Below are positions 23,428-33,689 of a stretch of DNA of 64,000 nucleotides, in pieces (the stretch's first letter is position 1; each line of letters starts with the position of its first letter). Made by a program: the position numbers and the translations under genes. The DNA is from Agriotes lineatus (lineage: Eukaryota > Arthropoda > Insecta > Coleoptera > Elateridae), in NCBI GenBank assembly GCA_940337035.1, contig CALNHX010002798.1, positions 1-64,000 of the forward strand, in the 5' to 3' direction. The notes below the pieces were generated by a model. That model was not told the DNA's origin. It was given only the letters and a program-made list of their open reading frames with translations, and made no database searches.

Positions 23428-23886
23428 CCAGTGAGACAAATGTCTCATTTAATAAAACAAAAAAGACCGTTTTTCAAATAGAACGCGTATTAAATAAAAA
23501 CAATATTTTTTAAAATCACGTGATTGAAATTCGGTTCCTGACCTGACATGATCATTTCAAACATATAACTTTCATAACTTTTTTCTCTATCTCTTACGGT
23601 TTGGCTGCTGAAACAGCGTCCCGGACGGACCAGCGTCCCGGACGGAGGGAAATGACGTGATTTCTCGAAAACCGGAAGTGTCACGTGACTGAAATTCGGT
23701 TCCTGACCTGACATGACCATTCGAAACATATAACTTTCATAACTTTTTTCTCTATCTCTTACGGTTTGGCTGCTGAAACAGCGTCCCGGACAGACAAGTC
23801 TATTAGATAAAGGACTAGCAGTCCAGTGAGACAAATGTCTCATTTAATAAAACAAAAAAGACCGTTTTGCAAATAGAACGCGTATT
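23428..23886. repeat. Direct repeats flanking two copies of a ~110-130-bp unit
   Basis: A 64-bp direct repeat (CCAGTGAGACAAATGTCTCA to GAACGCGTATT) lies at 23428-23491 and 23823-23886. Between are two tandem copies of a unit (GAAATTCGGTTCCTGACC to AACAGCGTCCCGGAC) at about 23520-23645 and 23690-23792. A solitary copy of the unit is at 33059-33196. Short direct terminal repeats around an internal unit are TRIM-like, but no primer or polypurine site is evident. The minus-strand 117-codon frame here simply reads the repeat. Confidence 0.7.
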
Positions 23887-24400
23887 CACCACACGTATGT
23901 ATATTACATAAAATTTTTCATAAAATGTATACCTACGGTAGATAATAAAATGTTAAGATACTCCTGAAAATAAGACTATTAGTTTTTAATAAAGTGCATT
24001 CAATATAGGTATTACATTTGTATATTGCGTTATTGTTACTAAGTGTACCTGAAAACATTATGTAAAATATTTAAAATACATTTAATTGTTTTAATACATC
24101 GTTTTACTTTTAATAATAATAATTAGCAAATATTATTTTATTTAATTGCATCTAACATTACCTACACTTTTACAGAAGTATTTAATTGGTTTATTAAATG
24201 CTTTTGGACCCAAAGTGCATTTTGGTAATAATTAGGAGTAATATTAACTTCTTGCTAAGTATATATAACTATGTATTCTTAAGACTAAAGGTAACATTTT
24301 TGTACTTAATTGTTTATTATTTATCACTAGGTAACTTATTCCGTTATTCTAACCACTTAACTATTACATCCTATATTTACATATGCTACTCCTATATATT
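23887..24400. other. Very AT-rich interval
   Basis: Probably contains the 3' untranslated end of the LINE at 24400-33010. No exact 3' terminus (poly-A or short tandem tail) could be fixed. Confidence 0.4.
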
Positions 24401-24410
24401 TAGGTACTTA

Positions 24411-26476
24411 TTATATGTGCTGATTTCTTAACAGGAACAGTTTTAGCTCTTTTTTGAATTTCCGTTCTAATTTTATCTCTTTTGATGTTTCTGGTATCTT
24501 ATTGTACAGCTTGGTGCCTATGTATGTTATTCTATTTTTGCCTGTGTTCGTTCTTTGACATCGGAGGTGAAGATTTTTTCTGTTTTTTGTTTGGTGATTA
24601 TGTACTTGCTTGTTTGTGTCAATTTTAATATTTGATTTCTTGGTTTTGTTGACTATTGCGTGTATTGTGGTTATTAGATCAAATTCTAGTCTTGTTTTTA
24701 CAAGCATCTCTTTCTGATGTATAGTTGCTGTCGGTGTTCTAGGGTGTAACTTGTTAAGTGTTTTTAGTGCTTTACTCTGCATTCTTTGTATTCTTGTTTT
24801 GTTGTTTTCTGTAGTATTACCCCATATTCCCAGTAGGTAGCTAATATTAGACACTATGAATGAATAATAAATGTTTTTTCGGGTGTTTAAAGGAAGGTAA
24901 TTTGCCACTCTTCTCAAGGCACCTATTAGTGGATTTAGCTTTTTACAGTTTTTCTACATGAACGTACCAAGTCAAATGTTTATCTATCCATAGTCCCAAA
25001 TACTTGTAGTTGTTGGTTAATTTGATTTTTGAATTATTTAATTTTATGTCAATTCGGTGCATTTTTTATTTTTATTTGTTATTACCATGTATTTTGTTTT
25101 CTTTGTGTTAATTGTTAGTAGGTTTGACTTGAACCAGTCCTCTAGTATCACAACATCTTCGGTAATTTTCTCCTGTATTTCCTTCATAGTTTTCCCACTA
25201 TATAATATACACGTGTCATCTGCAAATAGATATGTTTTTTCATGTATGTTTATATCTTCTATGTCGTTAATATATATTACATAGAGAAGGGGTCCTAGCA
25301 CGCTTCCCTGTGGTACCCCATAATTTGAGTAATTAGTTTTGCTGAAGGTTTCATCAATTTTTGTCACTTGTGGTCTGTTGTTTAAGTATGAGTTAATTAG
25401 CTGAAGTTGCTTACCCCTAAATCCGATTCGCTCAAGTTTGTCCACTAATATTTTTTTCGATATTGTGTCAAAAGCTTTTTTCAGATCTAAAAATACTATG
25501 ACTGTGTATCTTCTATTTTCTATTTCGTTTTCGACTTCGGTTATTAAATCTAGTACTGCCGAGTGAGTGTTAACATTTTCCTGGAACGCATACTGTTGAT
25601 TAGAAATGAATTTAATTTTTTTTAGATACGACATTATTCTTTCTTTTATTATTTTTTCCAATATCTTTGAAAATACGGACGTTAACGCAATTGGTCGATA
25701 GTTTTCTGGTTTTTCTTTCTCGCCATCTTTATGTATTGGGATGATTGTCGCTGTTTTTAGTTCCTCCGGATATTCGCCTGTTGTAAATGCTTTGTTTGCT
25801 AGTTGGGTGATTACTGGAGTTATTATATCACTAATTATTTTGATTGTGCTTGTAGTTATGCCATCTGGTCCAGGTGCCTTGTTTTTCTTTAGATTATTTA
25901 TTATCTTGGCAACTTCATTTTTTTGACATTCTTGTAGATAGAATGAATGTTGGTATGATTTTTGCAAGGTAATTTTTAACTGTCCAGTTTCTTCTTTTTT
26001 TATTGTGTCCGCTAGTTTTTCCCCAATCTGAGCAAAGTAATTATTTAAAGCATTTGCTAAGTCCTCTTTGGTGTGGTACCTTGCCTTATGGTTTATAAGT
26101 ACATCCCACTTGTTATTCTTTTTTTTATTTCTGCTTAATAGAGTGTTTATTTCAGCCCACGTTTTTTGTGAATTTCCTTTGGCATTTTCAAATCTATGAT
26201 GTATGCTCTGTTGTTTTGTGTTCTTTACTAGTTCTTCAGTTTCCTTTTTTAGTTTTTTATATTTTTGTCTCATTTCCTCATTGTTTTGTTGTTTAGATAG
26301 TTTTCTATATAAAGTGTCTCTCTCTTTGGTTTTTTTAATTACTTCTTCTGTTATCCAACAATTTCCGTTCCTTACTTTGATAGTTCTACATTTTGTACTG
26401 CTGCTAACAGCCTTATTTATTTTGTCTGTGATTTCCTTGAAATTTTCAAATTCTGTTACACCTTTTTGAGTTATAC
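24411..26476 (-). pseudogene. LINE ORF2, reverse transcriptase part
   Basis: Would copy LINE RNA into DNA at the nicked target. The open part spans 26516-25044 (490 codons, the first ~13 from foldback sequence). RT signatures in order: KKNKAPGPDGI, NYRPIALTSVFSKILEKII, VFLDLKKAFDTISK, YGVPQGSVLGPLLYVIYIND, and FADD at residues 431-434 (catalytic Asp pair). The frame then shifts at about 25050 and again near 24945. The C-terminal segment (24917-24411, 168 codons; YYSFIVSNISYLLGIWG) is the usual region after the RT in CR1/Jockey-group proteins. Separated from its endonuclease by the foldback and Penelope insertions. Confidence 0.9.
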
Positions 26477-26803
26477 TATACCTTTTCAACTTCAAATTGG
26501 GACTAATCAACTTCAAATTGAGAAACGCTTTTTGTTAACGGTAGTCTTTGGAAAATGACAACTACATGGTTGTGATAGGACGGAACCAATTATTGTTAGT
26601 TGTTGCTGGCGTTCCGTTCTGTCACAACCATGTAATTGTCATTTTCCAAAAACTACCTTTCACAAAAAGCGATTCTCAATTTGAAGTTGATTAGTCCCAA
26701 TTTGAAGTTGTTTATTCTCAAATTGAAATTGTTTATTTCATTTTGAAATTGTTTATTCCCATTTTGAAATTGATTAGTCCCAATTTGAAGTTGAAAGGGT
26801 ATA
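26477..26803. mobile_element. Foldback element with expanded 21-bp arm repeats
   Basis: Long inverted repeats run from TATACC(T/C)TTTCAACTTC to the centre near 26600. The left arm has two ~21-bp units (AACTTCAAATTGGGACTAAT), the right arm six. The inner arms also pair: GGAAAATGACAACTACATGG with CCATGTAATTGTCATTTTCC. Inserted in LINE ORF2 between endonuclease and RT. No coding capacity. Unequal unit number between arms is typical of foldback elements. The last 13 bp (26791-26803) were later duplicated by the Penelope insertion. Confidence 0.85.
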
Positions 26804-26842
26804 ATCTCTGAAACTTCTTTGTGGCGTGAATTCATAATACAG

Positions 26843-28115
26843 AATTAGAAACAAAATCATACTAGAACGACCTTACACAATCAGACAAAATATATCAAAA
26901 CAAGAAAAACATTCACTACACACACTAAAAACCGATAACACAATTAAAATTCTACCTGCAGACAAAGGCAACGCCACAGTAGTACTTGACACAACCACAT
27001 ACAACGAAAAACTTTTAACACTAATTAGTGAGGGACAATACACTAAACTAAATAAGGATCCAACACATACAATAGAAACAAAAATATACAGAACACTTTA
27101 CAAACACAGAGAACAATTTACAGATTTTGTAAGACGTACGCTAACACCACACTACAGTAAACCACCACATTTTTATGGATTACCAAAGATACACAAACCA
27201 AATGTACCACTTAGGCCAATAGTTAGTTCTATAGGTTCTCCTTGTCACAGTTTAGCTAAATATTTACTTAAGATACTGACTCCTATATCAGGAAATACAG
27301 ACACGTATATAAAGAACACGCCCCATTTCCTTGAAAAACTTAAAGAAGCAAACATAAACACACAACACTTAATGGTTAGTTTCGATGTAGTTAGTCTCTT
27401 CACTAATGTTCCAGTAGACAAAACACTCAACATCATTAAACATAAGCTACAAAACGATAACACATTACATACACGAACAACATTAAACGTTGGTACCATT
27501 ATGGAACTTTTAAAACTATGCATTAAAACGACATACTTTCAACTAAACAATGAATTTTACCAACAAGATTTCGGGATGGCAATGGGTTCACCTTTATCTC
27601 CCATTGTTAGTAACATTTTTATGGAAGACTTTGAACAACAACATGTCTACACGTACACCAACAAACCAGTAGTTTGGTGGAGATATGTCGATGATGTTTT
27701 TGCAATTTGGCCTCATGATATGGATGAGGTGGACAAATTTCTTGAACATATTAACAGTAAAGAAACCTCCATCAAATTCACATTAGAAACAGAGCAAAAC
27801 AATCAGTTACCCTTTCTTGATACATTAATCAAACGCACAATAAATACTTTTGAAACATCAGTATACCGTAAGAAAACCAATACTAATAGGTACTTACATT
27901 TTAATTCTAACCATCACAAAAACATAAAGACAGGCGTTGTAAAAAGTCTTTACGACAGAGCCAAAGTTGTTTGCTCTAATGATACAATTTTCAAAAAAGA
28001 GAAAGAATTTATTATTAATGTTTTACAAGATAATGGCTATCCAGAGACTCTTGTTCGGAACATTTTCAATACACGAAGCAATGCCACACACATACAAAAA
28101 AAGGCGAAAAATTAA
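26843..28115 (+). CDS. Penelope-like reverse transcriptase (partial)
   Basis: Continuous frame from about 26843 (no Met until 27372). Penelope-type signatures in order: LPADKGNATVVLD (about 26956), FYGLPKIHKPNVPLRPIVSS, then SFDVVSLFTNVPVDKTL, DFGMAMGSPLSPIVSNIFME and WWRYVDDVFAIWP (catalytic YVDD), followed by QLPFLDTLIK. This order separates it from LINE RTs. The N-terminal domain is incomplete and the frame ends without the GIY-YIG domain; a +1 phase (27967-28218) continues for some 40 codons. The RT core itself has no stops. Relics of another Penelope family, with GIY-YIG remains, lie at 57683-59160. Confidence 0.9.
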
Positions 28116-28323
28116 GGAAACGGCATACATTTTACTTAACGAAGAAAAATGCGTGTCGTCTTTCTCAATATTTTTAGACAATAGTTGGCTATCGATTCTG
28201 AAAGATGAGATCAAGTAGGTACAGATATCAACAAACGTCAATGTCAGAAAATTCATTGGAGGTTGGTCGTTTTTTCTTCCAGTGAAAAAAAGATAAGTTC
28301 TTGTTAGTTTTAATTGTTATTCG

Positions 28324-28357
28324 TTGATAACGAGGGCAGATTGTCCCTCGAAACGTT
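28324..28357 (+). ncRNA. Hammerhead ribozyme-like motif C (degenerate)
   Basis: TTGATAA in place of CTGATGA, stem II GAGGG/CCCTC with an eight-base loop, then GAAAC and GTT. Two core positions deviate, so activity is doubtful. The position near the 3' end of a Penelope-like element matches the known location of hammerheads in pseudo-LTRs of this group. Confidence 0.6.
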
Positions 28358-28445
28358 CGTTGTTAATATTTTCGTTATTTAATATTTTAATTTGCAGAGT
28401 GGCGAAATACCCATATAAGAAATATGAATTGAAAGGGTATAGTTT

Positions 28446-29136
28446 GCATTATTTGTCTTAGTTTTTTGTGGTCCACGTTAGTTACCGTTTTTCTTATCTT
28501 TCCTTTGTATTTTTCTCTTGTGAAATCCCATATGCTCTTGACCATGTTGTGATCTGATAAATCCATATGTAGGATTTCTACAGATTTTAATTTTCCATCT
28601 ATGTTACTTACTCTATGATCGATTATCGTACCTCCATTTATGTTTTCTGTATTTAGTCTAGTTATGTTTTCCTTGTTGATTTCATTTAACACTCGATATC
28701 CGTTTTGCTCTACTACTTCCATGTATCTTATTGTGCTCCTCTCTTCCTTACTTAAAAGGGCGATATTTATATCTCCTAGTATTAAGGTTTGTTTCTTGTG
28801 TTTCTCCATTATCCTATCCATTTGGTTAATAAAATTGTATTCGTCTCGTTTGTTAGGTGGCCTGTATATACCAATGATTTTTATTTTTACTTCGGTCATA
28901 TATACTTCCACTACATTGCAACTTTCTATGCTTTCTTCTTTTAGTCTCTTGTATGACAAGCATTTTCTTATGTACAGACAAACTGCCCCTCCTCTTCCTG
29001 TTCTGCTTTGAAATTCACCGTTATATCCTTTTATTCTATAATAAATCTCTTCCTCCTCATTAGTCCATGTTTCCGTTACAAGCAGTATATCTATTTTCTC
29101 TCTCTCCAGCAATATTTCTAATTCTTCCATTTTATT
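28446..29136 (-). pseudogene. LINE ORF2, APE-type endonuclease part
   Basis: Apurinic/apyrimidinic-like endonuclease that would nick the target. The open frame runs 29130-28387, of which the last ~20 codons are Penelope and duplicated sequence. Motifs in order: VTETW (metal-binding Glu), IYRPPN, LGDINIA (catalytic Asp), IDHR and LSDHNMV (catalytic His). The beginning of the domain (ISVLNPRSIRNS) is separated by the MITE at 29145-29514 and lies at about 29550-29523. The frame continues toward the RT only across the foldback and Penelope insertions. Confidence 0.9.
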
Positions 29137-29144
29137 ACTATTTC

Positions 29145-29514
29145 CAAGAACACTATACTAAGGACACGCAACTCCCGTTTCGAAGCGGACCGCTAAAAGC
29201 TGACAAGTAAGGCGGCCGTGGTGTACAATTATTCATTCACAAAACTCGTGAACTGTCAATGTCAAACATTTGCTGAGTGTAACTGGAAATTCGGACCATG
29301 TTTTAACAATTAATAACACACTTGAAATACACTCCATTGGATTAACAACCGTAAACTGACTTTTAACCGCGATTACAGGTTAATTTAGCTCGCTTCCAAC
29401 TCTCGAACGACAGTACACGCTGTCGACAGCGCCGCGACGGCTATCCCCGACACAAGGGCCGCTTTTATATACAGCCGTCATAGGAAGTTGCATCTCCTTA
29501 GTATAGTCTTCTTG
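29145..29514. mobile_element. MITE, 370 bp, with 8-bp target duplication
   Basis: TIRs of ~32 bp (CAAGAACACTATACTAAGGA at one end, its near-complement at the other). It is flanked by exact ACTATTTC repeats at 29137-29144 and 29515-29522. The 8-bp duplication fits hAT-type transposition. It splits the first codons of the LINE endonuclease domain. GC-rich core, no coding capacity. Confidence 0.85.
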
Positions 29515-29522
29515 ACTATTTC

Positions 29523-30758
29523 TTATGCTTCTAGGGTTTAATACACTAATATTTAATCCTAACCTATCTAATTTACCTAATCCTATTCTACCCAAGCTAC
29601 CTTTTTGCGATTCATTTACGAGTTCTTTTTCTTTCATACCACTTATCACTTTATTGTTTTCATCAGATATGTCTTTGTATTTTATTGCACTAGTTTGACA
29701 ATCTTCTCGCACGGTGTTAACTATTTTGTATTCAGATTTTTGTTTTATTGCACTATTTTTTTCACTATTTTCACTTACTTCTTTGTCATTTTGATGTCCT
29801 AGCTTTCGTTGCTATTGGTGGTTAGTCGCATAGCAGATTTTACTTTTCTCTTTCTGTACAAGTTTTTTGTAGTAGCTACATTCTTCACTCCACACATTGT
29901 GATTTACGTTACTGTATGTGTTATGTGTTTGATTATCTGTTATGCCGTTTATGCAGTACTCCTCGCGTGTCTGGCAGTAATCTGATGTGTGTCCCTCGGC
30001 GCAATATGGGCATGTTGTATATTCCCTGCAGTCCTTTGCCAGATGGTTATATCCTTGACAGTTGTAACACCTCTTTATATTGAAAACTTCTTCAAACTTA
30101 CACTGTTTCCACCCTACTCTGATTTATTCTTTTTTCAATAGCCCATTGTATGTACTTGGGCCCACTTCTACTATTGCGTTGAAGTTATATTGGCCGGCTC
30201 TTTGTTTATGCATAATTCTTAACGATTCTCCCTCTTCCTGTTCATATTGTTGTAAGCTATTCAGCAACACGATGTTATGTAGCAATTCTTCGTTGTCATT
30301 TTCATTTCTTATTCCATATATCTTTATTCTGGGTTTTCTTTAGTTTAGCTCTTTTATCTCAAAGTCTTCTCCGAGTTTCTCACTTAGTCTTTCAGGAATA
30401 TTGTCTTTAGTATCGTTTTCTTCACACATTAATAAAACACCACCTGCTCTAGTTGTCTTTCCAAATTGCATTGCAAAATTTAGTTCTGTTGGTTCTACTC
30501 TTTTTTTTATACTCTATTATTTCTTTGCCTGCTATTTCTACTTGTTCTTTAGGCCTAACTTCAATAGCAATTCGTTTTTGTTGTTGTTTTCCCGCACTTC
30601 TTTTGTCCACGGCTGCTTCTACTGGAAGGTCCTTACGTAGTTCATAATTTTCTATTAAAAGTGTTATTTTGTCACTTAGTAGGTCTACTTTATCCCTCAG
30701 TTCTTTGATAATCTCATCTTTCCCTTTGATTATCATCATATAAATAAAGGAGAACGAT
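29523..30758 (-). pseudogene. LINE ORF1, coiled coil and zinc knuckles
   Basis: RNA-binding ORF1 protein, broken by frameshifts. From the right: KDEIIKELRDKVDLLSDKIT (about 30720-30660), a coiled-coil-like helix. Then a basic segment, and in a shifted phase an RRM-like region (PRIKIYGIRNE near 30320). Then two zinc knuckles near 30080-29985: CYNCQGYNHLAKDC (CX2CX4HX4C) and CPYCAEGHTSDYC (CX2CX3HX4C). The segment up to 29523 also contains the start of ORF2 (ISVLNPRSIRNS). Two consecutive CCHC-type knuckles are typical of ORF1 in Jockey and CR1-group LINEs. Confidence 0.85.
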
Positions 30759-32608
30759 CCAAATGTGTGTGTCCGTCACGACAATTGCAGACGCGATGAC
30801 CCCCATTTGCGTTTGCATTCATTTCGCCGTCGCCTCGATTTCGTGACCGAGGCGGAGCCCCGAAGGCCCCTTTGAAGAGGGGCGGAGTTCCGAGCGCCCC
30901 TTGGAGAAGGGCAGAGCCCCGGGGGCCCCCTTAGAGAGGAGCGGAGCCCCGTGGGCCTCTTTGAGAGGGGCGGAGCCCCGAGGGCCTTTTGGAGAAGACC
31001 CCCTTAGAGAGGGGCGGAGCCTCGTGAGCCCCCTTGGACGGGGGCGGATTCCCGAGGGCCCCCTTAAAGAGGGACGGATCCCCGTAAGCCCGAGAGGCGG
31101 ATCCTCGAGGGCCCCTTACAGAGGGGCGAAGCACCGAAGGCCCCCTTAGAGAGGGGCAAAGCCCCGATGGCCCCTTTGAGAGGGACAGAGCTCCAAAGGC
31201 CCTCTTGGAGAGGGGCCGAGCCCCGGGGGCCTCCTCGGAGAGGGGCGGATCCCCGGGGGCCCTGTTGGAAAGGGGCGGAGCCCCGACGGCTCTCTTGGTA
31301 AGGGGAGGAGCCCTGAGAGCCCCGTTGAAGAGGGGCGAAGCCCCGTGAACCCCTTTCGAGAGGGGCGGAGCCCGGATGGACCCTTGAAGAGGGGCGGAGC
31401 CCCAAGAGCCCCCTTGGAGAGGGGCAGAGCCCCGTAAGCCCCCTTGGAAAGGGGCGAATCCCCGATGGGCCCATTGGAGAGGGACGGAACTCCGTGAGCC
31501 CCCTTGGAGAGGGGCGAATCCCCGAGGGCCCCATTTTAAGCAATTATTTTCTCTTGAAATGATAACAGATCTCCTTTAGACTTGCACGAATGTGTATCTA
31601 CAAATAACTCCTGTTTTATCAAAAAAGTGTTTTAAAACGGTGATACTGAAACGTCTGTTACTGAAATATGACTACAAATACCTGTGTAAACTGCAGGAGT
31701 CGCCTGTACCGCATTCACTCCATTTGTTACACTGTGACAGGATTTGCATGTGCATTTTTTAACGGTGTCATCAGTGACATTTAGTAACAAAATATAATAA
31801 TATTACTAAAGTCAAAATTATTGCTACTTCAGATAATTTATAAAATGTCGATGTCTCATTTTGACATTAGTAACTTTTTTGCAACTAAATATGCATACAC
31901 TGCTAAAAATATTCAATAGGACATTGAAGCGACTCTTAATGGGGGATTTTAAAACAACCAATCAGAAACAGGACCAAAATTGACCACACTGTCGTTAATA
32001 TAGACACTGTACTGTGTAGCTGTCAACACGTTAGTTCGTGGTGTGTATTTATGTGATCTGCTGTCATCCATGTTGTCTCGAGATGCCAACCATTGTTCCT
32101 TTTTCGCCTGTTGGCATGAAACCGGTGACACCAATAACTCGGCAGAAGCCATGAGATTAAGAATCGAAAAATCGATGTAAGGTCGAGAATCGAACTGATC
32201 TAGAAAATTGGCGAAACTGGCGAAATGTTTAGCAGAGGTTTTTCAAATTTGGCATCTCGAGGCACATACGATGACTTGCTGATCGTATAGGACTTTTTTG
32301 ACGTGTTTTTTTTTAGATCATGTTGACAATTAGTAGTGCGATGGCTCCTCTTGGAGGCTTTCAACGGTTAGGTGAAAGCAGTGAGCTTCCACCTCACCAC
32401 GTGAACGTTCCTCTTGGTTTAGAGGACGGGTATTTCCCTATTTCTTCCTCCACAAAAGAACTCTCTGCTTCCTGTCACGCGAAATGTTGTGTTTTCTAAG
32501 ATTGTGTAACAAGTGTGTAACAGAAAGGAATGGCCCTACGTAATAGGCCTAAAAATGGTGGTAAATTGAATAGGATAGACCGCGCAATAGCGCGCGCAGC
32601 CCCGTTTA
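30759..32608. mobile_element. 1.85-kb insertion in LINE ORF1 carrying a GC-rich minisatellite
   Basis: Begins near GGAGAACGATCCAAATGTGT and ends near a GC-rich hairpin (CGCGCAATAGCGCG) and CAGCCCCG. It separates the PHD-like and coiled-coil parts of ORF1. Apart from the 30-bp minisatellite there is no coding sequence; 31550-32500 is non-coding and unremarkable. A terminal hairpin plus internal minisatellite recalls non-autonomous Helitron/Helentron elements, but target and terminal signatures are not clear enough to assign it. Confidence 0.55.
30848..31536 (+). repeat. GC-rich 30-bp minisatellite, about 23 units
   Basis: Unit close to GCCCCCTTGGAGAGGGGCGG followed by AGCCCCGAGG. Within each unit GGGGCGGAGCCCC can fold into a tight hairpin. 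Units vary at several positions and a few are shortened. Because 30 is a multiple of 3, all frames stay open (for example 31543-31064 minus, 159 codons of a 10-residue repeat); I regard these as by-products. Its GC content contrasts strikingly with the AT-rich surroundings. Confidence 0.95.
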
Positions 32609-32969
32609 TTTCTTCATAAAGCATTACGGCGTGCTTATCTAATCCCATACCTGCGTTACTAACCTCACTTATTCCATTTTCACTATTTAACTGGTCTACT
32701 GGGTTTGGTTGGTTTACTGTACTCTCACTTTCTTTGTTTACATTCTCCTTACATTCCATGCATATCCATAAATGTTCTTTACCTTCTTTCCTTAGTGTTT
32801 CATATTCTGCCATTGTAATGCCTACACATCCAATATGGTACAGACACTTTTTCACTGTATTGCACTGTATTTTATCATCATATTTGCCTACCTTTTCGGC
32901 ACAACTTGAACAACACATTCTACCTCCCGCCATCTTACTTATGTTATATGACGCCATTGTTGGTAGCAA
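32609..32969 (-). pseudogene. LINE ORF1 N-terminus with PHD-like finger
   Basis: Starts at a Met at 32969, or at the in-frame Met at 32957 (MASYN). A Cys4-His-Cys3 arrangement (CCSSC...C...CLYHIGC...WICMEC) fits a PHD-type zinc finger, known at the N-terminus of ORF1 in some CR1/Jockey-group LINEs. The LINE reading ends at about LYEEING, where the minisatellite insertion starts; the remaining codons to 32496 belong to the insert. Confidence 0.75.
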
Positions 32970-33058
32970 ACTACCAGTCGCATTCGCCTTGATAAAATTT
33001 GCCTAGAATCTAACCTAAAAATTTAGGATTAGGATAATTAAGATAATAATTAGTGTTA

Positions 33059-33200
33059 GAGACTGAAATTCGGTTCCTGACCTATGACCATTCCAAACAT
33101 ATAACTTTAATAACTTTTTTCTCGATCTCGTACGGTTTGGCTGCTGAAACAGCGTCCCAGACAGACAAAACAGCGTCCCGGACAGACACGTCTATTAGAT
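33059..33200 (+). repeat. Solitary copy of the 23.5-kb repeat unit
   Basis: GAAATTCGGTTCCTGACC to AACAGCGTCCCGGACAGAC, ending in CTATTAGATAAAGGA as at 23800. The last GTCC-motif segment is itself duplicated. Lies just outside the 5' end of the LINE. Confidence 0.75.
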
Positions 33201-33689
33201 AAAGGATAACTATTATACCCAACATGGTAAATTATACTTAGGTTCTTATTAATTTTCTTGCGGGTTTGTGCGAAAATAATAATAATTATTTCTTCACTGA
33301 ATACTATTGTTTATTAATGGAGAATTTTTTAATATTTTAGTCAGGTAATCTGATTTTAAATGTCGAATGTGCAATTTAGTTGTTCTGAATAATTTTACCA
33401 ATTTGTTTTACTTATTTTGTTGTGTTATTGTTTGAATATTAAGCATTTTTGTTAGAATTTATTTTATTATCGTTGATTATAGATTAACATTGGAGATTTA
33501 AATTTTAAGATTAAATTCTAATTTTATTTTTATATCAGTTCTTTTCGAGTGAATGCCTCTTTCGTTTGTGAGTTTTTGATCTTTGTATTTCTTTAATGGT
33601 TATTTTTTATAGACATGAGTATATGGAGAGTGATTTAGTAAATATTCATTGATTTATTTTACTTATTTTTGCATTTGTTACTTTGATCA
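33201..33689. other. AT-rich interval, nothing recognised
   Basis: No coding or repeat feature that I could support. Confidence 0.4.

Larger units (their letters stand above)
26804..28428 (+). mobile_element. Penelope-like element flanked by a 13-bp target duplication
   Basis: 1625 bp, bounded by exact copies of TTGAAAGGGTATA at 26791-26803 and 28429-28441. Encodes a Penelope-type RT and carries a degenerate hammerhead motif 71 bp before its 3' edge. The GIY-YIG endonuclease normally found downstream of the RT is absent: the frame breaks at about 28115 and only ~310 bp follow. This is probably a 5'-truncated and internally deleted copy. The variable-length target duplication and hammerhead are both family traits. 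Confidence 0.85.
24401..33010 (-). mobile_element. CR1/Jockey-type non-LTR retrotransposon with four nested insertions
   Basis: Read right to left: PHD-like finger (32969-32609), coiled coil and zinc knuckles of ORF1 (30740-29550), then ORF2 with APE endonuclease (29130-28446) and RT (26476-24411). The parts belong to one element, since reading frames and domain order resume after each interruption. Interruptions are 26477-26803 (foldback), 26804-28428 (Penelope-like), 29145-29514 (8-bp-TSD MITE) and about 30759-32608 (minisatellite element). Without them the LINE is about 4.4 kb. ORF1 and ORF2 also carry frameshifts, so the copy is dead. Confidence 0.85.

Noticed and set aside
23490..23843. 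117-codon repeat protein on the minus strand
   Set aside because: Direct reading of two tandem copies of a non-coding repeat whose third copy (33059) is not in an open frame.
31064..31543. 159-codon frame with a 10-residue repeat
   Set aside because: It is only the reading of a 30-bp minisatellite; every frame is open because the unit is a multiple of three.
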